Below are positions 12,691 through 24,788 of a stretch of 64,000 nucleotides of DNA, one piece after another. Position 1 is the first letter of the stretch, and every line of letters starts with the position of its first letter. A model generated the notes under the pieces. It ran no database searches and had not been told where the DNA came from. It saw only the letters and a list, made by a program, of their open reading frames with translations. Position numbers and translations under genes: made by a program. The stretch lies in contig WPIO01000050.1 in NCBI GenBank assembly GCA_009760855.2, positions 1,025,001 to 1,089,000 of the forward strand. Direction: 5' to 3'. The stretch comes from Cristatella mucedo (taxonomy: Eukaryota; Bryozoa; Phylactolaemata; Cristatellidae).

Positions 12691-12989
12691 GGTTGACATG
12701 ATTCATCCTTCGGCTTTCAAAACAGTTGGCTTTTTGAAAAGAGAAATCAATCTTCTCTGGAATAAGATATTACTTCAGTAAGCCGAGGTCAAGCGGAGTG
12801 GAATAACACTTTAGGCTGCATTTTTTCTATGAAGTATGGCCATTTATCAAGATAGAGCAATGAGCCTTGCGTCAAAGGTGTGCTATCAGGTAGCCTCGGT
12901 TGGCCTGTTCTTCAAGAAAAACGGTAATCCCATGCGGTATCGCTGGCACGTTTTCTACGCTTAATGGCCATCTGTGGAGATTGAAGTTG
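12691..12989. other. No recognised feature
   Basis: Nothing recognised in this stretch between a truncated LINE A and a truncated LINE B. Confidence 0.5.
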
Positions 12990-13860
12990 TGAAGTAGGAG
13001 AGTAGCAGTCGTTCCGTAAGGATTGTGGAAGCGCGTTCCACAGTCTAGTGACCTGCAGAGCTAAAGCTTCTGTCGCTAACGGTCTTTAAGCGGAGGAATG
13101 GAATAGCTAATTTATTGTCCATACAGGACCTGAGGGCACGAGGAGGGTGAAACTGGTGCAGCAGTTCAGCTAAGTATGGAGGAGCCAAGCTGTGGTGGGC
13201 CTTGTGGGTCAGCTTAAGAACTCTGCTCTGTATCCGTTGATCAACTGGCATCCATCCTAGCTCTTTTAGCAAAGGAGACACGTGCTCAAACCGCTGGGAC
13301 TTGAAGACCAGCCTTGCAGCCATATTCATAGTCTGCTGCAGTGGCCAATAGCTTTCTATGGCAGCCCAGCCAATAGGGAATTACAATAATCTAGCCGAGA
13401 CAGAACTAAGGAGCTAGTTAAATTGTTTACAAGCAACTGTGGGAGACAGCTCCTAATCTTGGGTAGGGATCGGACGTGATGGTTAGCTGTAGAAGCGGTC
13501 TTCTGAATGAAGCTTTTAAAATTGAGGCAGATGTCGAAAACGACACCTAAATTTCGAGCACGTGGTGATGGTCGCACAATAGCGTCGCCTATTAGAAGAG
13601 CGAAGCCTTTTAATCCAGCCACACGCTTAGGGTGTCCTATGAGCAGCAGTTCGGTTGTATCATAATTTAATTTTAGGAAGTTTTCCGACATCCAGGATCG
13701 ATTATCGGCAAGGCAAGCATTCAGTTTCTCAGTTGTTTCAGCAGATTCCGACGGTTTGAATGACAAATACAACTGAGTATCATCAGCATAGAAGTGATAT
13801 TCCATTCCATGGGCCAACTCAAATGGCTTGCTATCTCTCGGCTTCGTCATACCTCCCTGA
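12990..13860 (-). mobile_element. LINE B copy lacking its 3' end
   Basis: Frames 13850-13356 ([17 protein letters not shown], then [13 protein letters not shown]) and 13329-13045 ([20 protein letters not shown], then FSSAGH) encode RT palm, thumb and the C-terminal domain, with a break near 13340. The catalytic YADD is kept. The final C-terminal residues and 3' untranslated end are missing. Confidence 0.9.
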
Positions 13861-14000
13861 ACTGCTGCACTAGTTTCAGCCTCATCGTGCTCTCACACCA
13901 TCCGTAATAATAATACGAAATCTGTGTGGCACAATCAGAGTGCTAAGCCTTGTGCTTGGCACTTTACAATTGCGGCTAACACAGGAGTGCTAAGCACTTG

Positions 14001-14037
14001 TACTAGGACTTAAGTGCTAAGCACTTAAGTCCTAGTA
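14001..14037. repeat. Near-perfect 37-nt palindrome
   Basis: Eighteen-base arms (tactaggacttaagtgct and its complement) around a single central base. A nearby extra copy of gtgctaagcacttgtac lies at 13987. Confidence 0.95.
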
Positions 14038-14439
14038 ATATTTAAATTATAATAAATAATAAATTCATAGTGCATTAGCTGTTCCATTCTTTCACTTGAA
14101 GATCGCTAAGAGATAGAGCCTTTCAATGTGAAGGTGGTATTTTGAGGAAAATAGCTTGTACAATTCTCACTCAATGGTATCTTTTCACCTGCTGGTGACT
14201 CTGCCAAAGCTTTTTCAGCCACCCTGTGCTGCTAATTCCTGTCTTACTCATTGCCTCGACCAAGCTCACGCAATTCGCTGTGCCGCTTCTACTACTTTTG
14301 CGAGATAGAGTGCTTGAGCTACCGAATGGGAACCAAAAATCACTTATACTTTAAGTGGGTCATATAAACCATCAGGGTAGCACAGATTAGTTTATGGTAG
14401 CGTTGCTTGCCTAATGACTAACAATATATAAAAAATATA
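14038..14439. other. No recognised gene; possible LINE B scrap
   Basis: The stretch ttagctgttccattctttcacttgaagatcgc (14076-14107) resembles the B sequence for LAVPFLRLKT on the plus strand. The remainder is unassigned. Confidence 0.4.
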
Positions 14440-14577
14440 TTTCATACGTGTAGCACCCTAAATAAACGTAATCTCTATTCAGGTGCTTCACGTATGCCAC
14501 GGGCTCGAGCCAACGACCTCGGCCACACACTTTGGTGGGGGCGAGGCACCTGAGCCACTGGGCTAAACCAGCGCGGC
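14440..14577 (-). mobile_element. SINE C copy
   Basis: Antisense copy with head (gctggtttagcccagtggct on the minus strand), B box ggctcgagccc region and tail gcacctgaatagagattacg. Confidence 0.85.
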
Positions 14578-15004
14578 AACGCTTTGATCCCCATCCAGGG
14601 TAGTGGTAGCATCTCAAAGTCTATTCGGCACCGCCGTAGTAGGTACGAGTAGGCAGTGTCCTTTCGTTTTCTGCGCATCCCTACTTTGTGTCTCCGTGCG
14701 CGACTCTACGAAGCTGCAATGACTAAGTGAGAGTTACGCTGCCGAGTTTCGTGTGTCGAATTCGAAGCCCAAGCGGGGCTCTCGGTGAGCAGACACTAGC
14801 CAGCAGGCTCTGTTACACGCCAGAAAGATGAAGTGAAACGCATGGGCGAGTGAGAGTGAGGGCAATCAAGGAATCGATGGCAGCATGGAGTTACCAGCTA
14901 GGAATGGAGGACAAGGATGTGCCACGGTCGGCAGCAGGAGGAAGGCTGATGCTGCTGCTTAACAGTTTCGCTAGTGAGCTCCGCGGTCTCTGACCTGCTT
15001 AGCA
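14578..15004. other. No recognised gene
   Basis: No family motif was recognised in this stretch. Confidence 0.5.
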
Positions 15005-15665
15005 AACGATTCCGTCGCTAAACGGTCTTTAAGCGACGGAACTGTACAGCTAATGCACTGCGGCCTATAGCGGCTCCAAAGAGCAGAGTCTGAACTGGTG
15101 CACAGCTCAGCTAAGGAGCTAAGCTTGGTGAGCCTTGTCGGGTCAACGTAAGAATTGTTCTGTACATCCAGGGATCCACCGCGAGCCAGCGTAGGTCTTT
15201 CAGCAAAGCAGGCCCTTGGCTGAACCCCTAGGATTTTTTTTTTAGCCTTTAATCCTGTTCAGTACCAGCAACAGAGGCTTTGTGGTTTTTTCAGGTAACG
15301 CAGGCACAAAGCAGTTAAAGTAATCCAGCTTAGATAGAACCGATGGGTTTGGTAAAATTTGGTGTATCACTGTATTCAACAGTTCGTGATCTTTGACAGT
15401 GATCGGACGTGATGTCTAGCTGCAGAGGCAGTCATCTAAATAGAGTGTCAAAGTTAATGTTGTTATCGAAGATGATACTTAAATTCCAAGCACATCTAAA
15501 CTGGGCTGTCAAAGTAAAAGTTGTTGTCAAAGAGGATACCCGAACTTCAAGCACATGGAGACGGTCTCACTGCAGCATTACCAATTAGAAGACCGCTGTC
15601 TCGTCATCCACCAGCCACAGCAAACTGATGGTGTCCTGTGAGTACTAGTTTGGTTTATCGTCGTC
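15005..15665 (-). mobile_element. LINE B copy, badly decayed
   Basis: Scattered matches to B antisense: cgtcgctaaacggtctttaag, gtgagccttgtcgggtcaac, gatcggacgtgatgtctagc and tcaagcacatggagacggtc. A segment of about 90 bp around 15430-15560 appears twice in diverged form. No usable frame remains. Confidence 0.7.
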
Positions 15666-15667
15666 TA

Positions 15668-15960
15668 GTTTTAATAATAGTAATACAAATAACAATACAT
15701 TTGATAAAGAGCCCTCAGTGAACTCAATCTCTTTGTAGTCACTTCATAATTGCTGCAAGGAAAGTACGATCAAATGGTTAGTGGTAGCATGCTAAATAAA
15801 AAAACAAGAATAACATCGTTAGATGTGACATGCTTAGGGTCAGTACACAAATGTGCTTAGTGCCAGCATGCAGCATCTTCAGCACGCATCAGCACATAAA
15901 GGACGAATCACAAGCACCCACAAAATACTATGTTTAATAAAAAGATACGTTTTTAGTTTC
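15668..15960 (-). mobile_element. LINE A 3' end, antisense
   Basis: Begins ttaataatagtaatac, then the tail complement (gataaagagccctcagtgaactcaatctc), followed by A 3' untranslated sequence with tgcagcatctt and gtcagtacacaaatgtg. 5'-truncated. Confidence 0.75.
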
Positions 15961-16009
15961 TTTGGTGAAACGGCAAAAACCTACGACATAAAGTTTGAAA
16001 GGAAAGCAC

Positions 16010-16062
16010 TCGCTTCATCAGCAGCTGTAGCAGATTCCGAAGCTTTAAATGACAAATACAGC
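16010..16062 (-). mobile_element. Short LINE B fragment
   Basis: The sequence cagctgtagcagattccgaagctttaaatgacaaatac matches the complement of the B palm region ([11 protein letters not shown]). Confidence 0.7.
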
Positions 16063-16162
16063 TAGATATGTTGACGTCTCTCTCATCTTTTATCTCTCCC
16101 TCTATTTTTATCTCCTTCAGTGCAGCAATCTTAAACGTACTTAGGAGAATAATTATTTGATT

Positions 16163-17750
16163 GTAATTTAATGTAATGCATCTCCGTCTGTAACTCCACA
16201 AATTCATAAAGACCACGTGAGTGTTAAGCAGGAGAGTTTTGTATAGCCCACTCGCAGCCTAAGCGGCTTTCGGTACGCATTTGGTAGCCAACAGACTTCG
16301 TCTCACGCAACAAAGAGAAAGTGGGAAGCATAGCAGATTCATGAGAGCAGTTGAGGTAGTGAGTAGAACAGAAGTAGCAGATCAGGACCGCTGAAAAGGA
16401 TGTGCCATAGTCGGCAGTAGGAGAGTAGTTGTCGTTGGGTAAGAATTGTGGAGCCGAGTTCCACAGTCTAGGACCTGCAGAGCTAAAGCTTCTGTCGTGA
16501 ACCGTCTTTAAGCAGAGGAATGGGACAGCTAATTTATTGTCCACACAGGACGTGAGGGCGCAAAAAGGCTGAAACTAATGCAGCAGTTCAGCTAGGTATG
16601 AAGGAGCCAAGCCGTGGCCGGCCTTGTGGGTCAGCATAAGAACTTTGCTCTGTATCCTTGTATCCTTTGCTCGACCGGCAACCATCCTAGCTCTTTCAGC
16701 AAAAGAAAAACGTGCTCAAACCGCTGGGACTTGAAGACCAGCCTTGCAACCATATTCATAGTCCGCTGTAGTGGCATAATAGCTTTCTTTGGTAGCCCAG
16801 CCAAAAGGGAATTACAATAATCAAGCCGAGACAGAACTAAAGAGCTAGTTAACTTTTTACAAGCTACTGCGGGAGACAGCTCCTAATCTTGGATAGGGAT
16901 CGGATGTGATTGCTAGCTGTAGAGGCAGTCTTCTGAATGAAGCTTTTGGAATTGAGGCAGCTGTCGAACACGACACCTAGATTACCAGCACGTGGTGAAG
17001 GTCGCACAATAGCATCACCTATTAGAACAGCAAAGCCTTTTAATCCAGCCACACGCTAATGGTTTCCTATGAGCAGCAGTTCGGTTTTATCATCATTTAA
17101 TTTTTGGAAGTTTTCCGACATCCAGGATCGAATATCGGCAAGGCAAGCATTCAGTTTGTCAGTTGCTGCAGCAGATTCCGACGGTTTGAATGACAAATAC
17201 AACTGAGTATCATCAGCATAGAAGTGATATCCTATTCCAAATGCCTTAATCACTTTTCCCAGAGGTTGTGCATTAACGGAGAACAGCAAGGGACCGAGTA
17301 CAGACCCTTGAGGGGCTCCACAGATTACCATTTTCGTGTGTGAGACCTGACCCCCACACGACACGGATTGAACACGATCAGACAAGTATGATTTAAACCA
17401 TACCAGTGCTTCGTCTGCCAGACCAATCGTTGTTCTTAATCGTTCAAGCAGGACTTCGCGATCAATGGTGTCGAAGGCAGCACACAGATCTAGCAGAGCT
17501 AGCTCAGCGACATTCCCATCGTCGTTGCAACGTAGAATGTCATTGTTAACACGGAGGAGAGCAGTTTTAGTAGAGTGCTGCCTCTTGAACCCTGATTGAA
17601 ATGTTTCTGACATTCCATTATTTTCAATATGTTCAACCAGCTGCTTAGCAATAATTGTTACAAAAATCTTTGATAAGAATGGAAGATGGGAGACTGGGCG
17701 ACAGTTTTCTAGGACCTCTGTGTCTAATCCAGGCTTTATAAGAATAGGTC
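16163..17750 (-). mobile_element. LINE B, longest copy
   Basis: CR1/L2-type LINE, RT to 3' end. Frame 17613-17056 encodes GFKRQHSTKTALLRVNND (RT fingers), LCAAFDTIDREVLLERL, GAPQGSVLGPLLFS and the active site YADD (17209-17220). Frame 17052-16864 continues with ARNLGVVFD-like sequence (here AGNLGVVFD). The C-terminal domain follows to 16224 (FSSAGPRLWNS...). The 3' untranslated end runs to taatgtaatgcatctcc (16165). Upstream of 17613 the minus strand keeps coding similarity (LLNPGLDTEVLENCRPVS-like) to 17745. Several frame breaks; no endonuclease. Confidence 0.92.
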
Positions 17751-17751
17751 G

Positions 17752-18880
17752 GCACTAGGAATGCAGACATGGATAGAGTGTCTCTGCTTGTTTTGCTTGA
17801 TCTTTCGGCAGCTTTTGATACCATCGATCACAAATTTCTTCTAGAGCGCCTCTCATCTCGCCTGGGCATCACTGGCACTGCTCTGCAGTGGTTCAGGTCC
17901 TATCTCAGTGGGAGACTCCAGAGTATTGACGTGAATGGACAAAGATCATCTGAAGTACCTCTGAAATATGGAGTACCTCAGTGCTCTGTGCTAGGTCTGA
18001 TTCTTTTCACGGTTTATATTCTGCCTCTTGCTGATGTGATTGCCAAGAACAATCTAGGCTTTCACTTCTATGCGGATGACACTCAGTTGTACCTTTGCTT
18101 TGATCCCTCCCAGCCTTCGAGCACCTCAAATTCTCTCAACTCACTTGCTGCATGCATTGATGACATCCGCACATGGATGGCAGCAAATTTTCTAAAACTT
18201 AACGATGATAAAACTAACTTACTAGTTATGGGCAAACCCAGTGTGATCCACAGATTGGAAAGGCTGACTCTCAAAATCGGCTCTGCCAGCATATCTCCTG
18301 TTGAATCAGCTCGAAATCTACGTGTCATATTCCAAAGCGACCTCTCGTTAGACGACCATATCAGCTCCACAGTCAAATCCACCTATTTTCAGCTTCATAA
18401 CATTGCTAAAATTCGGGCTTGTTTAGATAAAGATACCCCTTCCAAGTTGTTCCATGCATTCGTGACATCCCGTCTTGACTTCTGCAACTCACTGCTTACT
18501 GGCCTACCAGCATGTGCGATCAGGCGATTGCAGCTGGTGCAAAACTCTGCAGCTAGGCTTGTCTGTCGTGAGCGTCGCAGTTGCCACATTACTCCACTTC
18601 TCGCCGACCTGCACTGGCTACCAGTCAAGCAACGGATTGACTTTCATTCATCCTTGATGTGCTTATGCGTGCTGACACTGTGCATGCTGCCAATAACCAC
18701 ATTTGCATGCTGACCCTGTGCATGGTTCCCCTAACGATATTGTTCATTTCCTTTGTTTTTCAAGCATGATTTTACTTATCATTCAATTGCATTTCCCTTT
18801 GCAGCAAATGTAAAGCGCCTAGAGAGAGATTAAGTTCTCCGAGGGCGCTTTATCAACTACATTCTTATTATTATTATTAT
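17752..18880 (+). mobile_element. LINE A copy with best RT frame and an internal deletion
   Basis: A 314-codon frame (17769-18713) covers LLVLLDLSAAFDTIDHKFLLE, the YADD box [12 protein letters not shown] (YADD at 18069-18080), [25 protein letters not shown] and the thumb to LPVKQRIDF. Then about 0.3 kb of the C-terminal coding region is deleted at about 18647 and the frame jumps into the 3' untranslated end (tcatccttgatgtgcttatg). The hairpin tail and (TTA)n lie at 18807-18880. The 5' end abuts LINE B head to head. One core motif is GVPQCSVLG rather than GVPQGSVLG. Confidence 0.93.
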
Positions 18881-19149
18881 TCAGTGACAGGTCAGTGTCT
18901 GACTGACGTAAGGCCGGATTAATCTTCTTTCATACGACACACCCTGGACATGGTCGAATGAGCTCGCCCAACATGGGCAGCACCGGTGCACCGTGCAGCT
19001 CGCCCCCTTGATCGAACAGCTGCAATCTTAGCAAGAGCAATCTTAGCAAGACTGTGCAGCCTCGTCCTTGTCTCCTTCCTGAACGGCCTCCACGTGCCAA
19101 AGCCATGGCACGGTTTTCTGCGGCGGCTTGCTACGCTGCAGGGACATGA

Positions 19150-19365
19150 TTCGAAGGGGCACGCGAGAGGGGGCGGCAGGCGGGGGGGCGGCGGCAGCAG
19201 TGGGGGGGGGGGTAGGCACGCGAGGCTGGGAGGGGGTTGGAACGGGGTGGCGAGGTGTGGCACGCGGGGGGGGGGGGGGGTGGCCGGCACGCGGCGGAGT
19301 GGAACTTGGGGGTTGCACGCGAGGGGGCACTCTGGGGCGGGGCACGCGAGGGGACAGATTCGTGG
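19150..19365. repeat. G-rich minisatellite, possible G-quadruplex tract
   Basis: At least six degenerate units built around ggcacgcgagggggc, with runs of 8-12 G at 19201-19212 and 19266-19280. The strand asymmetry is strong. Overlapping Gly/Pro-rich frames on both strands are composition artefacts. Confidence 0.9.
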
Positions 19366-20214
19366 GGCTTGAGACTATGAGGTTACGCCATTGAATTTAG
19401 AACAGACCTGTGGGGGAAATATGTTTTTCACCGCAGGAGGCATTGTGGCCAAAATTTTAACGGGCACCAACCGCCTTAGCAAGTTACCCAAAGATTGACG
19501 CACACGGCAACCCACAGCTCGCATTTTTCGCTCAGCTCGCAATCAGATTGACGACAGTAAATATGTAAATCTGTAAACACGGCGGCTCAGTGCCCCTTGT
19601 GCTCTCGCTTGCGGGTTTGCATTTCAACTCTTATAGTAATACAGTCACTGGATCCATCTCGTCACACGTCCAGTCGAGAAAAACGCGAGGCCGCTCGAAA
19701 GTTCGCTGCGACGCAAATTACTCCGCACTAAATGGCACCGAGTTGACGACCAGCCCGAGTTCCACGCCCACAGCGCCGCCGCTGCGTTTCCGCCTCTGCT
19801 CTCGCGAGAAGACCAGTATCGCTCACCTCTCGCCGTTGTGCTGCCGTTGACCACCTGAACCAAACCTAAGCTACAGAGGAGCGAGCGCCACGTCCGGGTC
19901 ACCCGGGTCACCCACGTCCCGCTGGAGCCGAGCCAGCCAGCCACCACTCGTCAACCAAGAGCAGCGCCAGTCACGTGACGCTCTCCCAGCATGCCTGCCG
20001 CCAGACTGCATTCAGCCACTCCAGTCAGCCGGAGTGACGCCACATTTAGATTTTCTTCTTCCTGTGCTTGAAGTTCGGGACTCGACCTTTGAGGCGGGCT
20101 CTTGCTTCCTGCTTACACTCGACGCACGTTCAGCTCCAGCAGCGACTGCTGCTGCTGCACCGGGCTACAAGCACATCAGCTACTGCTGCTGCACAGGTCT
20201 ATAAAGTTACAGAA
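19366..20214. other. CpG-rich stretch without a recognised gene
   Basis: From about 19590 to 20000 the DNA is rich in CG dinucleotides and short GC blocks. Frame 19590-19850 is not recognised. It could be an unmethylated promoter region, but no start site or exon can be shown. Confidence 0.35.
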
Positions 20215-20420
20215 TGACTTTGGATAACTAACACAGTGTCCAATCATCACCTTAAAATACGTGGCGTTGTTCTTGATGAAAATCTTGATCGATTTTTTCT
20301 TACTAAGATCTGGCTAAAACTGACTAACCGCCCGACCAAAACCGATGCAACTCGACAGGCTTCACTTTCTTTCATACCCCTAGATCAATAAAAACTGGTA
20401 AATGAATCGTCATTATCGCA
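20215..20420 (+). mobile_element. LINE endonuclease scrap
   Basis: A frame near 20300 reads WLKLTNRPTKTDATRQASLS, similar to the A endonuclease stretch WLKSEKCPTTEHATQTYLS. Too short and decayed to assign to A or E. Confidence 0.5.
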
Positions 20421-20814
20421 CGCTCCTCCCTAATTTTCAATTCGTTTACAATTCCCTCAAACCAATCTTTCGAATCTTTGGTTTTGAGTCTCAACTACAT
20501 CAATTTGTCACCGACGGCAGTGACCCTGTCGCTCAACAGGTAGGAAGTCTTTCTTTACTTCAGATTATGATCTTATTTCGGATTCTGCGTGCCAGATATT
20601 AATCTTCCCTCATTCTGGATTATTTGTGCATTCATTTTGATGACTCATCTGGCCCCTTAAGCGCCGAATTCAGTGCGCTGACTGAATCATTGTTTTTTTA
20701 GCTCATGCACACGACCCCACATCCAGCAAGGGTCATATACTACATACAATATTCCCTTAAAAGAGTATGCCAGCGCCCCATATTATTACTAGATTCTGCA
20801 TATCTGACCACATA
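20421..20814. other. No recognised gene
   Basis: No family motif; the frame at 20402-20602 has no known match. Confidence 0.4.
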
Positions 20815-20905
20815 AATATAATAATAATAATATTGCACTTGATAAAGCGCCCTCAGAGAACTTAATCTCTTTCTAGGCGCTTTACATTTGCTGCAAAGTG
20901 ATACG
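20815..20905 (-). mobile_element. LINE A 3' tail, antisense
   Basis: A good tail copy: taataataatattgcacttgataaagcgccctcagagaac and onwards to gctttacatttgctgcaaag. Bases continue directly into another, older antisense copy. Confidence 0.85.
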
Positions 20906-20924
20906 CAATAGAATAGAATATAAT

Positions 20925-22420
20925 ATATTTGCTAGACCCTTGGAAAACTTAATCACTTTATAGGCAAGTTACATATGCTTTAAGGAAGCATAATAGAATG
21001 GTTACGTGGTAGCATGCTCTATGTTCACGAGCGCAACATGGTTACAGGTGGCATGCACTTTCGCAGCATGCAAATATGGTTAGTGGTCGATTTCCATGAT
21101 TTGCGAGCATAGGAACTGATGGCGCTACATAGGATGTTTTTTTTGTGAACCAAATTAGAACCAATGTAGAACCAATGTAGAACCAAAGTTGGTTCTACGC
21201 ATAGCTAAGCGATTTAAGTAAAAATTAAAAAGCAGGTGGTACTACACCTAGTCACTTTGGAAAATAGTTCTAATAGGTAGGCTGGAGCCAGAGGGGCCTA
21301 AAAAGGAATGACAGAATCTTAAAGTCGATACGTCTCTAGATTAGAAGCCAGTGCAGGTCGGTAGGAAGTGGTGTGACGCGGCAACTGCAGCACTCACTAC
21401 AGACAATCCTCAAAGCTGCAGAGTCATCCACTAACTGCAAGTGCCTGATTGCACAGGCAGGTAGACCAGAGAGCCGTGAGTGACAGAAGTCGAGACGTCA
21501 CAAGTATGTGAGCCAATTTTAAAGTAATTTCCCTGAATGAGCAGGCACAATTTTTTGCAATTTAACGTAGCTTTAAGCATGCAATCGAAACTGTAGAGCT
21601 AATTTCATCGTCATGTGGGAGGTCACTTTAGAAGAAGACACCTATATTTCGTGCATATGCGACAGGATATAAACTGGCAGAGCCGATTTTGCGTGCCGTA
21701 AGCATTCCGATTTCCGAATCACACTTGGTTTGCCCATGACTAGTAATTTGGTTGAATCGTCATACACTTTGGGACAGTTTGCTGTTAGCCATGAAACATA
21801 GTTTAAACAATATATGCAGCAATGGAGTTGAGAGAATTTGATATAATAGAGGGCTGGGCTATTAAAGCATAGTTACATTAAAGGTACAGCTTTGTCATCA
21901 AAGGTACAGCTATGTGTCATCGACATAGAAGTGAAAGCCTGGGCTGTGCTTGACGGTGACATCGGCAAGAGGGAGAGTTTAAATTTTTTTTAAAGAAAAT
22001 CAGAGCCCTAAGCTATCCTATATTTAAGTAGTTTATCGTATAATATATTCCGCTTACATCCTTGCTATGTATCATCCCACTAAGACAAGACCTACACTTT
22101 TACATTGCAGTGACCAGTGATTCCCATGCTAGTTGAGAAGCGCTCGAGAAAAACTCTGTGATCAGAAGTATCAAACGCTTCTGAAAGATAGAGCAAAAAA
22201 GCTGGGACACCTTACCTAAGTCAATATTTCTGAAAAATATGTTGCACACCGAAAGCAATGCATAATCTCTAGAGTGATTGGCTCTGCAATTGGAGTGAAA
22301 CTTGCTTGCTAAAGTTCGAAGTTTGAATGTAAGAGCTAAGCTGGTGCGTGAAAACTTTTTCCAATGCCTTTGATAAGAACAGAAATAGAGAGCATGCACA
22401 GACGTTGATAATTCGTTATT
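20925..22420 (-). mobile_element. LINE A copy, old, antisense
   Basis: Tail at 20930-20995, then 3' untranslated and post-RT sequence (aagccagtgcaggtcggtag at 21341-21360), thumb, the palm region (catcgacatagaagtgaaag at 21919 corresponds to FHFYVDD) and RT fingers with DTSDHRVF-like sequence near 22160. Full of stops. Confidence 0.75.
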
Positions 22421-23189
22421 AGTCTGTTGAATATTTCTTAATTAGTGGCCTAACAACGTGTTTTCAAAGTTCAGGGAGAAGACCTGAGATTAATGACTTA
22501 TTTATTCTGTTGGTTCTGCTTAGCTGCAGCAGATCTATGCATCATTGAAGTTGGACAGTGGGAGTAGGGTTTAGATGGCTGGCTAGCAGTCGTCGGTGTC
22601 TGAACGATAAATTTGGCTCCCTCCTCCTCAGCTCAGGAGCTAGCACTCAACTGGGTGTTTATCACGTGACTCGTGCTATCATTATAAGTATTACTATTAT
22701 TATTACTAGAAATCCTAAAATGGATCGCGAATAGAGCATCTCCAAGTCGGAATAATTCGTGGATTTCGAATACCATTTTGCGTTCATTATCGGGCCTATC
22801 TAGGACCTGGCCATATCGTATCCCTTTTAATATCGTGCTAGCCCAGGAATAAACCTCGCATGACTTTGCAATCCACTTTCTGCAGCTGGAAATCATCTAT
22901 AAATGTCGAAAAGCGAAGCGGTGTTTCCGCATGATAGATATAAAAGCTCTTGCGCCACAATATAAACAAGGCTGTTAAATAGGTTAACCTTTACTAACTG
23001 TCGTGGCGACCAATGGACGCAGTCGGTCAGGCCTGGCTCAGGAGTTCAAAGCTTTAATAACCATCAAAAAAATTCAAACCTTCTCTGTGAATAATTTCCA
23101 GAAGCACAAATACTCGTGAAAATGCATGAGTCTTAAGCAAGCAGTAATTTCATTATATTTCCAGTTGTCTCTGTGGAAGCAGACACCCT
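22421..23189. other. No recognised gene
   Basis: Includes a short (ATT)n run at 22680-22708. The minus frame at 22896-22633 has no recognised motif. Confidence 0.45.
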
Positions 23190-24010
23190 GTCTTATAATG
23201 ATAATAATAATAATGCACTTGATAAAGCGCCCAGAGAACTCAATCTCTTCCTAGGCACTTTACCTTTGCTGCAAAGGGAAATGCGATTGAATCGTGAGTA
23301 ATATCAGGCTTGATAAACCATATGAACAACGTGGTTGGGGGTGACATGCCCAGGGTAAGCATGCAAATGTGGTTAGTGGCAACATGCACAGTGTCAGCAC
23401 GCATAAGCACGTGAAGAACGAATCACAAGGACCCACTAAATGCTGTCCTAAATTGGTGTGTTTTTAAATTCTTTTTAAATGTGGTCAAGTTAGGGGATGT
23501 TCTGACGCAAGTTGGGAGGGAGTTCCAGGCTTTGGGACCATACGAACTGAATGCATGGTCTCCAAAAAATTTGAGATTTGTACGAGGTATTGGTAAACTG
23601 TTGGATTCCAAAAAGCGGGTAGTACGATGCTTGGCCTGGCGGGGAAGTAGATCTGAGAGATAGGCTGGAGCCAAAGAATGAAGTGACCTAAAAGTGAACA
23701 AGAAAACTTTGAAGTCGATCCGTTGCTTGACTGGTAGCCAGTGCAGGTCGGCGAGAAGTGGTGTGATGTGGCAACTGCGACGTTCACGACAGATAAGACT
23801 AGCTGCAGAGTTTTGCATAAGCTGTAATCCCCTGATTGCACATGCCGATAGGCCAGCAAGTACGAGTTAGCGAAGTCAAGTCGGGATGTCACAAATGCAT
23901 TGACCAACTTAGAAGTGGCATCCTTATCTAAACATCCCGACTTTCAGCAATGTTATATAGCTGAAAGTAGGTAGATTTGACTGTGGAGCTGATGTGGTCT
24001 TCACTTCATT
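23190..24010 (-). mobile_element. LINE A copy, 5'-truncated
   Basis: Minus-strand tail at 23195-23270, then frame 23818-23423 encoding the C-terminal domain (LLADLHWLPVKQRIDFKVF, SLHSLAPAYLSDLLP, FSSYGPKAWNSLP). It continues to the A thumb (caatgttatatagctgaaag at 23950-23969). RT palm absent. Confidence 0.9.
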
Positions 24011-24441
24011 TAGACGATATCTAATGGCTTGAGGCATCGCGGTTCGCTGACTTCTAGTTCATTCGACGGAAAATTCACTTTTTCGTCGATCTGCCCTGCT
24101 TCAGCACCCATCAAGTACTCAAGAGTGCTCACTTGAGTACTTGATGTTCTTTTTCGCAACGTCACAACTAACGGGAACAAGAAGATTCCTAGATATTGCC
24201 TCCACTCGTGCGACCAAGTTGGTCAGCCCACTTTAAAGCTGCTCAGCGGTTCAAAACATTTCACTTCAATGAAGCAACTTGCTCCTTCGTCACTGATAAG
24301 TTTTTAACGAAGACATTGCCCCTACCACTGCCAACACTCAAAAATGTATTTGTTACCGCATATCGTAACAATACTTATAATGATACCAAGCAGAAAAACT
24401 TTGCATTCGTTAACGCGTCTAGGTGCATAGCTGCGGATGCC
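24011..24441. other. No recognised gene
   Basis: Contains a short inverted repeat at 24109-24146 (atcaagtactcaagagtg / cacttgagtacttgat). The frame 24196-24447 is not recognised. Confidence 0.45.
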
Positions 24442-24788
24442 ATGTAATGTAATGTAATGTAATGTAATGTAATTTAATGTATCTCCATCAGTAACTCCAC
24501 AAAGTCATAAAGACCATGTGGGTGTTACGCCGGAGAGTTTTGTATAGCTCACTCACAGCCTAAGCGGCTTTCGGTACGTATTCGGTAGCCAACAGACTTC
24601 GTCTCACGCAATAATGAGAACGTGGGAAGCATAGCAGAGTTAAGAGAGCAGTTGAGGTAGTGAGTAGCATAGAAGTAGCAGTTCAGGACCGCTGAAAAAA
24701 GATGTGCCATAGTCGGCAGTTGGAGAGTAGATGTCGTTGCGTAACAATTTTGGAAGCGAGTTCCACAGTCTAGGACCTGCAGAGCTCA
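24442..24788 (-). mobile_element. LINE B 3' fragment with long pentamer tail
   Basis: The left edge is several copies of atgta (the B tail on the other strand). It runs through the B 3' end and C-terminal coding region to ggacctgcagagctc, where it is truncated. Confidence 0.9.

Noticed and set aside
18919-19394. Gly- and Pro-rich frames on both strands
   Set aside because: Composition of the G-rich minisatellite; no splice or family support.
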